Part shown: positions 43,081-51,975 of the stretch, one piece after another
How the letters are laid out: the number at the start of each line of letters is the position of its first letter
Numbering within the stretch: position 1 is the stretch's first letter
Assembly: GCF_001417735.1 (NCBI RefSeq)
Contig: NZ_BBUZ01000024.1
Span: 306,094 to 370,093 of the forward strand
Direction: 5' to 3'
Length of the DNA stretch: 64,000 bases
DNA from: Streptomyces sp. NBRC 110028
GTDB lineage: Bacteria; Actinomycetota; Actinomycetes; Streptomycetales; Streptomycetaceae
The notes under the pieces: generated by a model
The model's input: the letters and a program-made list of their open reading frames with translations, nothing else
Told to the model about the DNA's origin: nothing
Database searches by the model: none
Position numbers and translations under genes: made by a program

Positions 43081-43392
43081 TCAGCGGGGCACCGTGCCGA
43101 AGAGGTCGATGGCCGCGCGGACCGCTCGGAGGGCCGGGTTCAGGGCGCTGACCGAGCCCAGGGCGCCGGCCACCAGGAGCAGGGAGCGGCGGAGGCGGTG
43201 CAGCTCGGGGGTGCCGGTGCGGGCCATGGCGTCGAGTGCGGCCAGTTCGTCGTCCGCTATCGCCCGGTCCGGTAATTCCGCCGGATGGGCGGCCAGGTCG
43301 CGCCTGAGCCGGGCCACGGCCAGGCGCAGTTCCGCCACCCTCGGGTCTTCCTCGGTGCACGCCACTGCGGCGCCCTCCACGTCGGACAACAC
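43081..43392 (-). CDS. small helical protein, DUF5955-like
   Basis: The 103-residue soluble protein is Ala/Arg/Leu-rich and probably helical: RVAELRLAVARLRRDLAAHP followed by a hydrophobic helix LLLVAGALGSVSALNPALRAV. It resembles the streptomycete family DUF5955 as I recall it. The GTG at 43392 has GGGGGAG 7 nt upstream. Function unknown. Confidence 0.65.
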   Translation of the reverse strand: MLSDVEGAAVACTEEDPRVAELRLAVARLRRDLAAHPAELPDRAIADDELAALDAMARTGTPELHRLRRSLLLVAGALGSVSALNPALRAVRAAIDLFGTVPR

Positions 43393-43586
43393 GGCCCTAC
43401 TCCCCCTCGCGCGCGGCTGCACGAGCCCGCCCCCTCTCCCCTGCCCCTCCCCAGGCGTCGAATCGGACACAAGGGGCTGCGGATCAGTTAACGCCACCGT
43501 GTGCGCGGTGCGCCATATGGAGAGCGAAAATCAGACCGGCTGGGATGAACCGTCCACGCGGCGCCCCGGTGCGGTAAGCAGGGGCC

Positions 43587-44195
43587 ATGGATCGCACCTC
43601 TGATGACAACGCGCAGGTCGCCGGGTTGCTGCTGGCGGCGGGCGGGGGACGGCGGCTGGGCGGGCGGCCGAAGGCCCTGCTGGAGTACCGGGGCAGGCCG
43701 CTGGTGGAGCACGCGGCGCGCGCGCTGCGGGAGGGTGGCTGCGCACCGGTGCACATCGTGCTGGGCGCCGCCGCCGGGGCGGTGCGGGAGCGGGCCGGGC
43801 TGCCGGGGTGCGTCCTGGTCGACAACCCCGACTGGGAGGGGGGCATGGGCACCTCGCTGCGGGCCGGGCTGGCCTCGCTGCGCGGTACGGGGGCGCGCGC
43901 GGTGCTGGTCACGCTGGTGGACCAGCCCGGGATCGGGGCGCCGGCGGTGGAGCGCGTACGGGAAGCCTGCCGTGACGCGGGGAGCCTGGTGACGGCGGAG
44001 TACGGCACCGGGCGCGGGCATCCGGTGCTGTTCGGCGCCGACCGGTGGGCGGATGTGGCGGCGAGTGCGGAGGGGGATCGTGGGGCACGCGCGTATCTGA
44101 GGGAACATCAGGCCGAGATCATCCGGGTCGACTGCGCGGACATCGCCCGGGTGGACGACATCGACACCCCGGAGGACTTGGCGCTGCTGCGGTGA
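43587..44195 (+). CDS. MocA-like molybdenum cofactor nucleotidyltransferase
   Basis: The 202-residue protein begins its fold with LLAAGGGRRLGGRPK, the nucleotide-binding loop of MobA/MocA proteins, then VTLVDQPGI and DIDTPEDLALL. MocA adds CMP to molybdopterin for xanthine dehydrogenase-type enzymes. That fits the purine catabolic setting, although no xanthine dehydrogenase gene is in the window. It could alternatively act on another small-molecule phosphate. Confidence 0.82.
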   Translation: MDRTSDDNAQVAGLLLAAGGGRRLGGRPKALLEYRGRPLVEHAARALREGGCAPVHIVLGAAAGAVRERAGLPGCVLVDNPDWEGGMGTSLRAGLASLRGTGARAVLVTLVDQPGIGAPAVERVREACRDAGSLVTAEYGTGRGHPVLFGADRWADVAASAEGDRGARAYLREHQAEIIRVDCADIARVDDIDTPEDLALLR

Positions 44196-44247
44196 GCCTC
44201 ATGCCCCGCACGCGGTGGCGTGCAGTGAGTCTCACATCGCCAGCCGA

Positions 44248-44276
44248 TTGAACTTCCACGATGAGGAAATTAATAT
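44248..44276 (+). promoter_or_regulatory. promoter of malate synthase
   Basis: TTGAAC (44248-44253) and TAATAT (44271-44276) are separated by 17 bp, one of the most consensus-like promoters in the window. Its spacer is filled by the operator at 44254-44268. Confidence 0.65.
44254..44268. promoter_or_regulatory. TTCC-N7-GGAA operator inside the malate synthase promoter
   Basis: TTCCACGATGAGGAA has the same layout as the site before allB. It lies between the -35 and -10 boxes, so a bound repressor would block RNA polymerase. Confidence 0.6.
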
Positions 44277-44309
44277 CCAGAATCGTTATCGACTGAGGAG
44301 TGAACGCCC

Positions 44310-45929
<1,620 letters not shown>

Positions 45930-45941
45930 GCGCGGACGCGG

Positions 45942-45975
45942 CGAGGGGCCCCGGGGGACATCCCGGGGCCCCTCG
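45942..45975 (+). terminator. strong terminator of aceB
   Basis: A perfect 14-bp stem (45942-45955 and 45962-45975) with a 6-nt loop begins 12 bp beyond the stop codon. Confidence 0.75.
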
Positions 45976-45994
45976 TGTCGCGTGACGACGGGTA

Positions 45995-46169
45995 GGGCGT
46001 GTTTCGAAAGTAGCGCCGTCCGCCCGGAGGGCGGGCCCCGCGGCGTCTGGTGCGTGCGATCGCAAGGCGGAGGGTCGTCCTCGTAGCGGGCCTACTCGGA
46101 CGATCCCGACAACGCAGCGAGCGTGCGTGCCAGGCGTCGCGGGGCAGGCGGGACTTTCGAAACACGCCC
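45995..46169. repeat. MITE-like palindromic element, copy 2
   Basis: This 175-bp element has perfect 17-bp terminal inverted repeats (GGGCGTGTTTCGAAAGT at 45995-46011 and the complement at 46153-46169). Its centre CCTCGTAGCGGGCCTACTCG and the flanking GTGCGTGCCAGGC-type segment match the element at 5720-5886, while the termini differ. It has no coding capacity, so any transposase must act in trans. Confidence 0.78.
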
Positions 46170-46380
46170 GAGCCGACCGCGCGGCACGATCTGCTGCGGC
46201 CGGCCGGGGCTGGACCACAGCAGCCTCATATGCGCCTCACCGGTCCGCTCGGTGTACTCGATCTCGATCGAATGGCGCTGTCCGGCCCGCAGATCCACGG
46301 TCGCCTTGTCGACCTGTGCCCCGTGCGGGGTGGCGCTGTCGATGAACAGCCGGCCGTCGATCCGCGCCCGGGTTCGGCCA
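46170..46380 (-). pseudogene. PA14-domain remnant
   Basis: Read on the minus strand, about 65 residues match the C-terminal half of a PA14 carbohydrate-binding domain: RARIDGRLFID, DLRAGQRHSIEIEYTERTG, MRLLWSSPGRPQQIVP. The first half of the domain and any enzyme part are missing; a preceding segment reads in another frame (MYGAGNAGLMAEPG). The MITE-like element starts right at its 3' end. It looks like the remains of a PA14-containing glycosidase or lectin gene. Confidence 0.6.
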
Positions 46381-46429
46381 TCAGCCCGGCGTTCCCCGCG
46401 CCGTACACGGCACGGCCCCCTCCGACGTA

Positions 46430-47800
46430 TCACTCCTCCGCCGCGATACGGGCCAGCCGCCGCGCCTCGTCCCGCGCGTCGCGCGCGACGGCGTCCTCGT
46501 CGGCGGTGAGCAGCCGCCCCGCCTCCACCACCGGCTCGCCGTTCACCAGTGACAGGGTCACCGGCGCCGCCGCGCCCAGCACCAGCGCCGCGACCGGGTC
46601 GGCGATCGTCGAGTGGCCGAGGCCGTCCAGCCTCCACAGCACCAGATCGGCCAGCTTCCCCGGCTCCAGCGACCCGATCTCGTCCTGACGGCCCAGCACC
46701 CTGGCCCCGCCGTGGGTGCCGAGCCGCAGCGCCTGGCGGACCGTCAGCGCCTTCTCGCGGTGATCGCCGAGCCGGTTGATCAGCAGGGCGTTGCGCAGCT
46801 CGGTGTGCAGCTCGCCGGACTCGTTCGAGGCGGTGCCGTCCACGCCGAGCCCGACCGGCACGCCCGCGGCGAGCAGATCCGGCACCCGCGCGATCCCGGC
46901 GGCGAGCCGGGCGTTGGACGACGGGCAGTGGGCGACGCCGGTGCCGGTGCGGGCGAAGGCGGCGATGTCGTCGTCGTTCATGTGGACGCAGTGCGCCATC
47001 CACACGTCCTCGCCCAGCCAGCCGGTGCGGTCGAAGTAGTCGGTCGGCCCCGTGCCGAACCGCTCGTGGCAGAACTTCTCCTCCTCGACCGTCTCCGAGC
47101 CGTGGGTATGCAGCCGGACGCCCTTGCGGCGGGCCAGCTCGGCGCTCTCCCGCATGAGGTCGGTGGTGACGGAGAACGGCGAGCAGGGCGCGACCACGAT
47201 CCGCAGCATCGCGTCCGGCGAGGCGTCGTGGTGGGTGTCGATGGCCTCCTCGGTGGCCGCGAGGGCGTCCTCGGTGGTCTCGACGGCGAAGTCCGGCGGC
47301 AGCCCGCCGTCCGAGCTGCCGAGGTCCATGGAGCCGCGCGCGGCGGTGAACCGCACGCCCAGCTCGCGTGCCGCGCGGATCTCGGCGCCCAGCAGATCGC
47401 CGGAGCCGCGCGGGAAGACGTAGTGGTGGTCCATGGCGGTGGTGACGCCGCCGCGCACCATCATCGCGAGCGAGCCGCGGGCGGCGGCGTACACCATCGG
47501 CTCGTCGATCCGGGCCCACGTGGGGTAGAGCGCGACCAGCCAGTCGAAGAGGTTGTGGTCCTGGGCGAGACCGCGGGTGAGCCACTGGTAGAAGTGGTGG
47601 TGGGTGTTGACCAGGCCCGGGGTGAGGAGATGGCCGGTGCCGTCGACCCTGCGGACCACCCCCTCCAGGCCCTCGGGCGCGGGGCCCGGGCCCACCGACT
47701 CGATGCGGTTGCCCGCGACGACGACATGGCCCGAGGCGTATTCGGTGTCCTGTGCGTCCACGGTCGCGACGGCGCAGTTCTCGATGACGATGCGGTGCAC
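46430..47800 (-). CDS. 8-oxoguanine / guanine deaminase
   Basis: This 456-residue amidohydrolase of the guanine/cytosine deaminase group has metal ligands in NTHHHFYQWL, HTHGSE, HCVHMND and GVDGTASNESG. It matches 8-oxoguanine deaminases, which turn 8-oxoguanine into urate; guanine may be another substrate. The GTG start has AAGGG about 9 nt upstream. It is the last gene of the urate operon, 23 bp after the urate oxidase stop. Confidence 0.88.
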   Translation of the reverse strand: MHRIVIENCAVATVDAQDTEYASGHVVVAGNRIESVGPGPAPEGLEGVVRRVDGTGHLLTPGLVNTHHHFYQWLTRGLAQDHNLFDWLVALYPTWARIDEPMVYAAARGSLAMMVRGGVTTAMDHHYVFPRGSGDLLGAEIRAARELGVRFTAARGSMDLGSSDGGLPPDFAVETTEDALAATEEAIDTHHDASPDAMLRIVVAPCSPFSVTTDLMRESAELARRKGVRLHTHGSETVEEEKFCHERFGTGPTDYFDRTGWLGEDVWMAHCVHMNDDDIAAFARTGTGVAHCPSSNARLAAGIARVPDLLAAGVPVGLGVDGTASNESGELHTELRNALLINRLGDHREKALTVRQALRLGTHGGARVLGRQDEIGSLEPGKLADLVLWRLDGLGHSTIADPVAALVLGAAAPVTLSLVNGEPVVEAGRLLTADEDAVARDARDEARRLARIAAEE

Positions 47801-47823
47801 GGGGCGGGCCCTTCAGGTGGGGG

Positions 47824-48705
47824 TCAGTCGGTGGGAATCCTGGGCTCGGCGCCGTCCCGCAGGACGGTGGCCTCGATGAGCCCGTACGGCCGGTCGGCGG
47901 CGAAGTAGACCTCGTTGTCGTTGGTGAGGCCGAAGGGCGCCAGGTCGACCAGGAAGTGGTGCTTGTTGGGGAGGGAGAGCCGTATCTCCTCGATCCCTGG
48001 GTGCCGCTCGATGACGCGCGCGCCCATCGCGTACAGCGTCTGCTGCAGCGAGAGGGAGTACGTCTCGGCGAAGGCGGCCAGCAGATCGGCGCGCGCCCCG
48101 TCGTACGCGGCGTCCCAGTCCGGCTCCGGGTGCGCGCCGTCGCTCCAGCCGTGCCGCCAGCGGGCGTGCACATCGGTGGCGAGGATACGGTCGCGCGCCT
48201 CCGGCAGGGTGGTGTACGCGTCCTTGACGTAGCCGTGGAACTCGGAGTCGGTGGAGTTCATGACCGTGAGGCCCTGAAGCCCGGACAGCACCTCCCAGTC
48301 CCGCCCGTCGTAGCGGATCTGGGCGGTACGGGTCTCCTGACCGGCGCGGACGAAGGAGTGCCGGGCCTCGCCGCCGGTCTCGATCCGCTCCCAGGCGTAC
48401 TCCTCGATCCGGACGCGGGCGCTGCGGATCGTGTCCTGGCTGCCGACGAAGTGGCGGGCCAGCTCCACGCCGAAGTGTTCGGCGGTGGCGATGCCGTGCT
48501 TCTTGGCGAAGGCGTACACCGTGTTCTTCATGGTGTCGGTGGGCAGCACGCCGGTGTTGTCGCCGTGGCGGTGGACGTCCGCCATGTCGCCGGAGAGCGC
48601 GACGGAGACGTTCAGGTCCTTGATGTGGTGCACGGCGCCGTCGCGCACCATCCGGACCACGCGGGTCTCCGCCTTGCCGTACTGGTTCTGGCCGAGCAGG
48701 GGCAT
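47824..48705 (-). CDS. urate oxidase (uricase)
   Basis: The 293-residue cofactor-free T-fold enzyme oxidises urate to 5-hydroxyisourate. It begins MPLLGQNQYGKAETRVVRM and has NTVYAFAKKHGI, NSTDSEFHGYVKD and the late region LPNKHHFLVDLAPFGL, all typical of uricase. ATG 48705 was chosen because GGGAG precedes it by 9 nt; a TTG at 48714 overlaps the upstream stop. It lies in the operon uraD, uraH, uricase, deaminase. Confidence 0.93.
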   Translation of the reverse strand: MPLLGQNQYGKAETRVVRMVRDGAVHHIKDLNVSVALSGDMADVHRHGDNTGVLPTDTMKNTVYAFAKKHGIATAEHFGVELARHFVGSQDTIRSARVRIEEYAWERIETGGEARHSFVRAGQETRTAQIRYDGRDWEVLSGLQGLTVMNSTDSEFHGYVKDAYTTLPEARDRILATDVHARWRHGWSDGAHPEPDWDAAYDGARADLLAAFAETYSLSLQQTLYAMGARVIERHPGIEEIRLSLPNKHHFLVDLAPFGLTNDNEVYFAADRPYGLIEATVLRDGAEPRIPTD

Positions 48706-48710
48706 CGGGC

Positions 48711-49040
48711 TCAACTCCCTCGGTATACGGAGTAGCCGAACGGGGTGAGCAGCAGCGGCACGTGGTAGTGCTCGCCGGGCTCGACGGCGAAGACGACCGT
48801 CACCTCCGGGAAGAAGGGCCCGCGCGACTCGGTCTCGAAACGCAGCCGTACCTGGGTGGTGCCCTCCGGCAGGGCGGGCAGATCCGTGCAGCGGCCGTCG
48901 GCGTCGGTGCGGGAGGCGGCGTGCGCCGCCCAGTCGGCGCCGCTCGCCGGGCGCACCGACAGCTCGACGGGGACGCCGGTGGCCGGGCGGCCGAGGCTGG
49001 TGTCCAGGATGTGCGTGGACACGGAGGTGCCGTTCGCCAT
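48711..49040 (-). CDS. uraH: 5-hydroxyisourate hydrolase (transthyretin-like)
   Basis: The 109-residue protein has the family start STHILDTSLGRPATGVPV and the C-terminal YRGS tetrapeptide that marks HIU hydrolases. It opens 5-hydroxyisourate to OHCU. Its ATG shares one base with the stop of uraD, implying coupled translation. Confidence 0.93.
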   Translation of the reverse strand: MANGTSVSTHILDTSLGRPATGVPVELSVRPASGADWAAHAASRTDADGRCTDLPALPEGTTQVRLRFETESRGPFFPEVTVVFAVEPGEHYHVPLLLTPFGYSVYRGS

Positions 49041-49555
49041 CACCGTTCTCCTTCCGCCGCTTCCGCGGTGACCAGGCGGGTCAGCCGGATACGGTTGATC
49101 TTCCCCAGTTCGGCGCGGACGATCTCGCGTTCGGTGGCCGTGTCGTTGCCGATCCGCTCGCGCAGCGCGGTGAGCATCTCCTCGCCGGTGCGGCCGGTGG
49201 CGCAGATCAGGAACACCTGGCCGTGGCGCTCCTGGTACGCGAGATTCAGCTCCAGCAGCTCCGCCCGCGACTCCTCGCCCACCCCGCTCTGCTCGCGCGC
49301 CGAGGTGGCGTCGCCCGGTTTCGGCCGCCCGATGGGCGGGTGCCCGGCCATGGCCTCGGCGAGGTCGCCGTCGGTCAGCCCGGCCATGGCCGCGTCGGAC
49401 GCGCCGAGCAGGGCGTCCACGTGGCGGTACGGCCGCCCGGCGGCCACCGCCGCGCCCCAGGCCCGGCTGGCGCACACCTCGTACAGCAGCGCGGCCGCGT
49501 CCGGCCGGTCCGCCGCGTTGAACCGGGCCAGGCCCGGTGGAGCGCTGGTAGTCAC
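49040..49555 (-). CDS. uraD: OHCU decarboxylase
   Basis: This 171-residue helical protein completes conversion of urate to (S)-allantoin by decarboxylating 2-oxo-4-hydroxy-4-carboxy-5-ureidoimidazoline. It keeps the catalytic His in GHPPIG and ELLELNLAYQERHGQVFLICATG, and ends with ELGKINRIRLTRL. The GTG start at 49555 lies 6 nt after a -10 box, so the mRNA is probably leaderless. It is the first gene of the urate operon. Confidence 0.92.
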   Translation of the reverse strand: MTTSAPPGLARFNAADRPDAAALLYEVCASRAWGAAVAAGRPYRHVDALLGASDAAMAGLTDGDLAEAMAGHPPIGRPKPGDATSAREQSGVGEESRAELLELNLAYQERHGQVFLICATGRTGEEMLTALRERIGNDTATEREIVRAELGKINRIRLTRLVTAEAAEGER

Positions 49556-49561
49556 ACCCGA

Positions 49562-49590
49562 AAGCTAGGAGCTTCCCCGGCGCCCGTCAA
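49562..49590 (-). promoter_or_regulatory. promoter of the urate operon
   Basis: On the minus strand, TTGACG (49590-49585) and TAGCTT (49567-49562) are 17 bp apart. Only 6 nt separate the -10 box from the GTG of uraD, predicting transcription from the start codon. Confidence 0.6.
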
Positions 49591-49601
49591 CACTTTGTTG
49601 A
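49587..49601. promoter_or_regulatory. TCAACA-N3-TGTTGA operator over the urate -35 box
   Basis: A perfect palindrome TCAACACTTTGTTGA overlaps the -35 hexamer, so a bound protein would block transcription. It is different from the TTCC-N7-GGAA sites of the allantoin genes, which suggests a second regulator, perhaps the HTH protein coded just upstream. Confidence 0.6.
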
Positions 49602-49674
49602 AGACAGGGCTGGAAACGCCGTTTCCTCCACTGCGCCGAGGCCGGACGCTCCGCCGTCTGGCCCCTGATCGGCG

Positions 49675-50070
49675 TCAGGCGGGTCGTCGCGGCTCCGGGC
49701 GCTCGGCGTCCTTCTCCCGGTTGAGGTAGTTGTAGACGGTGAAGCGGCTCACCCCGAGCGCGCTCGCGACCGTTTCGACGCCGTGGCGCACCGTGAAGGC
49801 GCCGCGCTGTTCCAGGGCGCGGACGATCCCCTGCTTGGTCTTGCGGTCCAGGGCCGACAGCGGCACGCCGTGGCGGCGCCCGAGGTCGGCGAGGATGTGG
49901 TCCAGGGACGCCGAGATGTCGGGCAGACGTACGGCCACGACCGCGCGGCCCTCCCAGGACAGCACCACATCGTCGTCCCGGGCCCGGTCCGGGGCGATCA
50001 GCTCGCCGCCCATCGCGTCGACCAGCGGCCGGACGGCCGAGACGAAGGGATGGTCCGCCGGGCCGGTCAC
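49675..50070 (-). CDS. small helix-turn-helix regulator (YheO/DauR-like HTH)
   Basis: The 131-residue protein has a short alpha/beta N-terminal region and a C-terminal HTH (GAFTVRHGVETVASALGVSRFTVYNYLNR) with the preceding TKQGIVRALEQ helix typical of YheO/DauR proteins. It lacks the full PAS-like domain of those regulators. Its place upstream of and in line with the urate operon suggests it regulates that operon. The GTG start overlaps the stop of the preceding gene by 4 bp. Confidence 0.75.
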   Translation of the reverse strand: MTGPADHPFVSAVRPLVDAMGGELIAPDRARDDDVVLSWEGRAVVAVRLPDISASLDHILADLGRRHGVPLSALDRKTKQGIVRALEQRGAFTVRHGVETVASALGVSRFTVYNYLNREKDAERPEPRRPA

Positions 50071-50318
50071 GCGTCGGGCTCCGCGACGACGTTGACCTGG
50101 AGCGACACCCGGGTGGCGCCCGCGTCCAGGGACTTGCGCAACAGGTCGTCCACGGCGGCCAGCACGGCGTCCGCCCGGCCCTCCGCGGTGTTGCCGAACG
50201 GGCCGATGTCGACGGTGTCCAGCGGCGCGGCCCGAACCGCCTCGCGGGCGGCCACGGCATGCGGCGGCACGTCGTCGAGGTCGAACGGCTCGGTGGTGAA
50301 CTCAACCCTCAATCTCAC
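50067..50318 (-). CDS. thiamine-binding-type protein (MTH1187/YkoF fold)
   Basis: The 83-residue protein fits the MTH1187-like family: an N-terminal strand MRLRVEFTTEPFD and then DIGPFGNTAEGRADAVLAAV and GATRVSLQVNVV, the usual pattern of glycine-flanked strand and helix. Family members bind thiamine-like ligands. It is cotranscribed with the HTH regulator through a 4-bp overlap and could supply a ligand-sensing partner. Confidence 0.68.
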   Translation of the reverse strand: MRLRVEFTTEPFDLDDVPPHAVAAREAVRAAPLDTVDIGPFGNTAEGRADAVLAAVDDLLRKSLDAGATRVSLQVNVVAEPDA

Positions 50319-50523
50319 GCGGCCAACCTACTGCGCCCGCCCGCGGCTCCGGCAGCCCTCGACCCGCGCGCGCCGCGGGCTCCGGCCGCCATCCGCCAGG
50401 TGTCCAGCCCGGCCTCACACGGGCGTCCCACTGGAGGTGGGCAAACACCCGAATCCCTCCCGTCACCGCCCCGCGTGCTGGAGCATGGCCCCGTTACCGC
50501 AGGCATCCGCTACGGAGCGTCAG

Positions 50524-51216
50524 ATGACAGAGAGCGTGCCGGTGCGCTGTCCGGCGTGCCGCCGCGAGCAGTCGTTCACTCCGCCCACCTTCCCGTGCCC
50601 GTGCGGCGCGCCGCTCACCCTCTCGGTGCCGCGCGACGGCACGCCGGAGGAGATCGAGCACCGCACCTGGCAGGACATATGGGTGGCGGTGGACTGCCCG
50701 GCCTGCGGGCGTCAGGGGCACTGGCCGCAGCCGGAGTTCGGCTGCGGCTGCGGGGCGGTCATCCGGGTGCCGGTCGCGGGGGTGTCGGAAGCCCCGGGCG
50801 ACGATCAGGAGGGTGAGCCCGCGGCGCGTCCGGCGTTCCGGCCGGTGACGATCCGTACCGCGCGGGACGCGGTCACCGCCGCCGCCCAGTATCTGCGGTG
50901 GCTCGGCTTCGGCTGTCTGCGGCGCCTGGACGACCCGGGGGCCGCCGGGGTGGACCTGTACGGGAAGGGCGTCGTCGCCCAGGTCGATCCGACGACCCGC
51001 CCCACCGGGCTGCGCGAGGTCGAGTGCCTGTGGCTGAACGGTCTCAACGAATCGGCGCTGAGCGTCTTCTTCTCGCTGGCGGGCTACGCCAGGGAGGCGC
51101 GGGCGCGCGCGGACGCGCTGCACATTCCGCTCTTCATCATGGACCTGACGGGCACCCCACAGCCCGTCAACGACCCCGCGGACACGCTGATCCGCTGCGG
51201 CCCGCCCCGCGGATGA
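50524..51216 (+). CDS. zinc-ribbon protein with possible degenerate nuclease fold
   Basis: The 230-residue protein starts with two pairs of Cys motifs (RCPACRRE...PCPCG and DCPACGRQ...GCGCG, residues about 8-80), likely two zinc ribbons. The C-terminal part (about 115-225) has AVTAAAQYLRWLGFG, AGVDLYGKGVVAQVD, VECLWLNG and a helix. This order recalls Mrr-type PD-(D/E)xK nucleases, but the expected Lys after VAQ is Asp. ATG 50524 has GGAG 6 nt upstream. Function not known. Confidence 0.65.
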   Translation: MTESVPVRCPACRREQSFTPPTFPCPCGAPLTLSVPRDGTPEEIEHRTWQDIWVAVDCPACGRQGHWPQPEFGCGCGAVIRVPVAGVSEAPGDDQEGEPAARPAFRPVTIRTARDAVTAAAQYLRWLGFGCLRRLDDPGAAGVDLYGKGVVAQVDPTTRPTGLREVECLWLNGLNESALSVFFSLAGYAREARARADALHIPLFIMDLTGTPQPVNDPADTLIRCGPPRG

Positions 51217-51252
51217 GCCGCACCGTTCACGACCGGCCGGAGGCCGCATTCG

Positions 51253-51972
51253 ATGGTTGTCCCGTGGTGCCCGAGGACCGCGGCGGCGGTCCTGACCGTT
51301 CTGACCGTCCTGGCCCTGCTGACCGTCTCCGGCTGCGGCGGGAGTGGGCTGCCGCGGCCCGCGGGGACGAGCCCGAGCGCGAGCGTCCCCGATCCGGGGG
51401 CGGGGGACAGCGTGGAGGAGGACATCGACGCGGCGGTGTCCATCACCACCACCTACTGGTCCACCCACTGGAGCGAGTTCTTCACCGGCGCCTACCGCCC
51501 GCCCCGGGTGCTGGGGGCGTACGACGGCGCCGCCGCCGGCGGGCCCTCCTGCGGGGGCACCCCGCTCCCCGACGACAACGCCGTCTACTGCCCGGGCGGC
51601 GACTACGTGGCGTGGGACATGGACCTGATGCGGGCGGGCCATCGGCGGGGGGATGCCTGGGTCTACCTGGTGATCGCCCATGAGTGGGGGCACGCCGTCC
51701 AGAACCGGCTGGACGCGGGCCTGGTCGACCTGGCCCGCGAACTCCAGGCCGACTGCCTGGCCGGTGCCGTCCTCTTCGGCGCGGCCCGGGACCGCACCCT
51801 GACCTTCGAGGACGGCGATACGGACGAGCTGGCCGACGCGCTGTCGGCGCTCGCCGACGCGACGCCGTGGACGAACACCTCCGACCACGGCGACGCCTCG
51901 CAGCGCGTGTCGGCGTTCAGCCGGGGCGCCGAGTCCGGGGTGAGGGGCTGCCTCCCGGACGCGGTGCGGTAG
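51253..51972 (+). CDS. secreted neutral zinc metallopeptidase (YpfJ-like lipoprotein)
   Basis: The 239-residue protein has a lipoprotein signal with VSGC at about residues 25-28. The zinc site HEWGH is present, with ELQADCLAGA carrying the third ligand Glu/Asp region, as in the YpfJ/putative neutral zinc peptidase family. Further cysteines (SCGG, VYCPGG, DCLAG, GCLPD) probably form disulfides outside the cell. Its stop is 3 bp from the convergent synthetase stop. Confidence 0.8.
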   Translation: MVVPWCPRTAAAVLTVLTVLALLTVSGCGGSGLPRPAGTSPSASVPDPGAGDSVEEDIDAAVSITTTYWSTHWSEFFTGAYRPPRVLGAYDGAAAGGPSCGGTPLPDDNAVYCPGGDYVAWDMDLMRAGHRRGDAWVYLVIAHEWGHAVQNRLDAGLVDLARELQADCLAGAVLFGAARDRTLTFEDGDTDELADALSALADATPWTNTSDHGDASQRVSAFSRGAESGVRGCLPDAVR

Positions 51973-51975
51973 CGG

